A program made the position numbers and the translations under genes. Positions 61,808-64,000 of a stretch of DNA of 64,000 bases are shown here, piece by piece. Under the pieces are notes generated by a model. That model ran no database searches, was not told the origin of the DNA, and saw only the letters and a list, made by a program, of their open reading frames with translations. The stretch comes from JBKBKN01 sp046294625 (lineage in GTDB: Bacteria > Bacteroidota > Bacteroidia > M30B66), in the NCBI GenBank assembly GCA_046294625.1, contig JBKBKN010000020.1, forward strand, positions 1 to 64,000. The letters run 5' to 3'. The number at the start of each line of letters is the position of its first letter. Position 1 is the first letter of the stretch.

Positions 61808-63565
61808 TTAGAAGTGATCAGGATTGCGAAGATAATTTTCTTTTAGCTTAAGATTGTTAAGAATTATATGAGGTTTTTCATTGTAAAACTCTATGTTTTC
61901 AAACCTTTTGTGAACAGCAACTTTTTTTGTTGCGTTAAATATAAAAACGTAAGGCTGTTCTTCATATACAATTTCTTGAAGCTGATGCATAATCATTTTG
62001 CGTTTCTCCGGATCTAAGGTCACATTAGATAATTCTATCAAAGAGTCAGATACGGAATTGCCGAAACCAACAAAGTTAGCGCCCTTTGATGTCCAGGAGC
62101 TAGAGTGCCAAATTTGACGTGCATCTTCAGGTCCGGCACTCGACGACCATGAGCCTAACATCGCATCAAAGTCCTGAGCAAACGCTTTTTGGTAAAAAAC
62201 TGAAAAATCCATCGGGTTTGGAATAACATTGATACCTGCCTTATACATGGTTTCTTTCACCATGAGTCCAATCTCTTTGGTAACAGGTGATATCATGTAA
62301 TTAAGCGTAAAAGAAAAAGGTACTTTTTTACCATTGATAACTTTATCACGAATGTTATCTCCATCCGTATCTATCCAGCCCGCTTCGTCTAATAGTTTTT
62401 TTGCTTTTGCAATGTCAAGCTGTATCAAAGGAAGATTATGATTATAATCATCTTGCATAGGTAGAATAAAACTTGCCATTCTGTTTGCTTTGCCCTTAGC
62501 CATCACTTCGATAATTTCTTCTACCGGTGTGAGATGAGCTATGGCCCTTCTTACCCGCTTATCTGTGAAAAATGGCATTCGACTCGATGCCGGCTTCATA
62601 TTCATGCCTAAATATGCATAAGTAAACGAACCCACATAATCAGAAGCGTAGTTTTCATTAAAGTATTTTAGTTTCTGGAGTTTGATCATAGCTGGTGTTG
62701 TCAGCTCTGTAGTTATATCAATTTGTTCTTTTTTCAAAGCCAACACAACCGGCTCCATGTCTTTGATAATTTTGAAAATGATCTTATCAGGGAATTGTTG
62801 ATCATATACACTCGTGCTGTTTGCACCCCACCAATTTTTCTTTCTTTCAAGAATTAAACTGCTACCGGTAGACCATTCTGTAATTCTATAAGGACCCAAA
62901 CCAACCAATTGCGAAGGTAAACGTGCATTATCAACCTTGTTGAATCCTTGAACGATAGTAAATAACTGTTTGTGTTTATCGCTTTCGAAGTTTTTATCAA
63001 AATCGTCAATACGGTATTTTCTGAAGACTTTTTCTGGATCCCAGAAGCGTTCCTGTAGAACATGAATTTCTGTCAGCATTCTGAGATTGGCGAAATATAA
63101 CTTTCGCATTTCTATGCTGAATTTTAGGGAGTCATCATCGTAAAGTCGAATATTCTTGATGTTTTCAAAAATTGGCTTTGAAGTGGGGTTATTTGTAAAG
63201 GGGCATTTAATCATTTTAAGCGTAAAAGCCACATCTTTGGCGGTGCAAGCTGTACCATCGTCCCATTTAATTCCTTCTTTTAGTCGGAAATGGTAAGTGA
63301 GTGAATCTGCGGACATTTCCGGTAAATCAACCAATAAATCGGGGATAATTTCAAAATTTCTGATGTCGGTCATCAGAAGCCTTTTTTGGGTCAGACTGAA
63401 TATGATTCTTTGATAAATATTATTGTCGTTCGTGGGGTGTAATCCTAAGGGCTCAGCCAGAAAATGCATGATAATGGTGTTCTGAGACAAATCCCGCTTT
63501 TTTACACATGATACCCCTATGAACATTATTAAAATAGGGATTAGAAGCTTTTGGCGCGTTTTCAT
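61808..63565 (-). CDS. Peptide-type ABC transporter binding lipoprotein
   Basis: Solute-binding protein of the importer encoded with the two permeases, about 585 residues. The lipoprotein signal starts at the ATG at 63565: MKTRQKLLIPILIMFIGVSC, lipobox GVSC followed by VKKRD. This makes it a lipoprotein rather than a free periplasmic protein. Two-lobe family 5 elements follow: YHFRLKEGIKWDDGTACTAK (about 89-108), DKRVRRAIAHLTPVEEI and AKKLLDEAGWIDTDGD. The upstream ATG at 63589 adds 8 residues before a weaker signal. Its ligand (peptide, nickel or other) cannot be assigned. Confidence 0.9.
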   Translation of the reverse strand: MKTRQKLLIPILIMFIGVSCVKKRDLSQNTIIMHFLAEPLGLHPTNDNNIYQRIIFSLTQKRLLMTDIRNFEIIPDLLVDLPEMSADSLTYHFRLKEGIKWDDGTACTAKDVAFTLKMIKCPFTNNPTSKPIFENIKNIRLYDDDSLKFSIEMRKLYFANLRMLTEIHVLQERFWDPEKVFRKYRIDDFDKNFESDKHKQLFTIVQGFNKVDNARLPSQLVGLGPYRITEWSTGSSLILERKKNWWGANSTSVYDQQFPDKIIFKIIKDMEPVVLALKKEQIDITTELTTPAMIKLQKLKYFNENYASDYVGSFTYAYLGMNMKPASSRMPFFTDKRVRRAIAHLTPVEEIIEVMAKGKANRMASFILPMQDDYNHNLPLIQLDIAKAKKLLDEAGWIDTDGDNIRDKVINGKKVPFSFTLNYMISPVTKEIGLMVKETMYKAGINVIPNPMDFSVFYQKAFAQDFDAMLGSWSSSAGPEDARQIWHSSSWTSKGANFVGFGNSVSDSLIELSNVTLDPEKRKMIMHQLQEIVYEEQPYVFIFNATKKVAVHKRFENIEFYNEKPHIILNNLKLKENYLRNPDHF

Positions 63566-63687
63566 TTTAACGAAGTAAACGTACATCAATTCTATGATAT
63601 CGCAAAGTTCAACAACATTTTATTTGGTTGATTACTTGTGGCTTAACAAAAACTTTTTGCAAGAATTTTTTTCAAAGTATTTTTATT

Positions 63688-63695
63688 TACATTTG
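63688..63695 (+). promoter_or_regulatory. Putative promoter of the 107-bp repeat array
   Basis: TACATTTG, a perfect TAnnTTTG -7 box, followed by CACCC as at the tRNA promoter (56166, CAGCCC). It predicts an RNA start near 63702, 28 bases before the first repeat unit. A TTTG at 63656-63659 is 28 bases upstream, too far for a normal -33 element. Confidence 0.45.
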
Positions 63696-63735
63696 CACCC
63701 TCTTTATGAATGCCTAAGGGTATTCATTAGGTGCA
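63694..63735. repeat. Nested inverted repeat before the array
   Basis: TGCACC (63694-63699) pairs with GGTGCA (63730-63735), enclosing ATGAAT (63706-63711) and ATTCAT (63722-63727) around a 10-base loop. The right arm is the first bases of repeat unit 1, the left arm overlaps the promoter box. In RNA only the inner hairpin would form. Confidence 0.45.
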
Positions 63736-64000
63736 GTGGGTTTTTGGCTGAAACCAATCCCTACCAACCAGCAGGGACTAAACTGTCGTACAGGAAACTG
63801 TTTTGCAGTATAAATAAAAGAAGTTCTTTCACATAATGTGAGGTGGGTGAGTGGCTGAAACCAATCCCTACTAACCAGTAGGGACTAAACTGTCGTACAG
63901 GAAACTGTTTTGCAGTATAAATAAAAGAAGTTCTTTCACATAAGGTGAGGTGGGTGAGTGGCTGAAACCAATCCCTACTAACCAGTAGGGACTAAACTGT
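63730..64000 (+). repeat. Tandem 107-bp tRNA-Ser-like repeat array (runs off window end)
   Basis: Units start at 63730, 63837 and 63944 (the last cut at 64000), an exact 107-base period. From 63746 onward units 1 and 2 differ at only two positions. Each unit contains GGTGAGGTGGG, GTGAGTGGCTGAAACCA, then the hairpin CCCTACT-AACC-AGTAGGG, ACTAAACTG, and ACAGGAAACTGT. The first 27 bases and the ACTAAACTG plus variable-arm-like segment resemble a Bacteroidota serine tRNA (GCT type as I recall it). The 3' CTTTCAC could pair with the 5' GTGAGG through two G-T pairs, as an acceptor stem would. No T arm (GGTTCGAATCC) is present, so it is not an ordinary tRNA. A promoter box lies upstream. No protein-coding potential is seen. 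Confidence 0.8.

Noticed and set aside
63594..63836. An 80-codon plus-strand frame over the repeat region.
   Set aside because: It crosses a promoter box and the non-coding repeats and has no recognisable protein features.
63730..64000. CRISPR array.
   Set aside because: Units of 107 bases follow each other without unique spacers, and no cas genes are near.
63730..64000. A functional tRNA-Ser gene.
   Set aside because: The T arm and a normal anticodon arm are missing. Only parts of the tRNA pattern can be aligned.

Overview
The window looks like chromosomal DNA of a Bacteroidota bacterium. Four proteins end in type IX secretion (T9SS) sorting domains. Many lipoproteins carry a C-K-K type lipobox. 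Most promoters that can be seen have the Bacteroidota -7 box TAnnTTTG rather than TATAAT, and Shine-Dalgarno sites are weak or absent. The conserved gene families (gyrB, tgt, rsmG, accBC, fabH) also fit this phylum. The DNA is AT-rich and evenly coding. I see no prophage, transposase or CRISPR array.

Layout. 1-5.9 kb: a collagen-repeat surface protein cut by the window start, a small exported protein, a DUF2007 protein and cdsA, then a glycosyltransferase facing a threonine/serine dehydratase and a DUF308 membrane protein. 6.0-9.5 kb: a Mrp-type cation/proton antiporter operon, mrpBCDEFG, with no mrpA. 9.5-17.1 kb: a six-gene minus-strand operon for the cell envelope, with three small-to-medium lipoproteins plus a fourth with a cytochrome-like CX4CH motif, a Tat-exported DUF1501 protein and a 1171-residue CUB/PKD protein with a type B T9SS signal. 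17.2-20.8 kb: DUF486 and FkbM methyltransferase genes, then an NfeD-like/flotillin pair followed by five decayed copies of a ~50-bp repeat. 21.1-25.0 kb: the classic yceD(DUF177)-rpmF-fabH-accB-accC operon for lipid and ribosome synthesis.

25.1-33.3 kb: an acyltransferase, a thioredoxin-fold-like protein, a T9SS protein, and a well-delimited operon (Gfo/Idh oxidoreductase, lipoprotein, undecaprenyl-phosphate sugar transferase, 3-hydroxyacyl-CoA dehydrogenase) with a clear promoter and terminator, then pcm. 33.4-36.9 kb: two paralogous T9SS surface proteins. 37.2-44.6 kb: a sensor kinase, an EamA transporter, a Wzi/RemB-like outer membrane protein with a WecA/MraY-type transferase, and gyrB. 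44.9-56.1 kb: a secreted M1 aminopeptidase, rsmG, a sigma factor and a glycosyltransferase, divergent from tgt and an LptF/G permease, then DUF502 and an AddA-like helicase-nuclease. 56.2-64.0 kb: a CAT-anticodon tRNA, a CPA2 antiporter with an RCK domain, a broken YdeI/OmdA gene with two in-frame stops, and a peptide-type ABC importer (two permeases with large inserts and a binding lipoprotein) without its ATPases.

The window ends inside a tandem array of 107-bp units whose 5' half closely resembles a serine tRNA but lacks a T arm. A promoter box of the same kind as that of the tRNA gene lies just upstream. This array and the DUF1501 operon are the most interesting items here.
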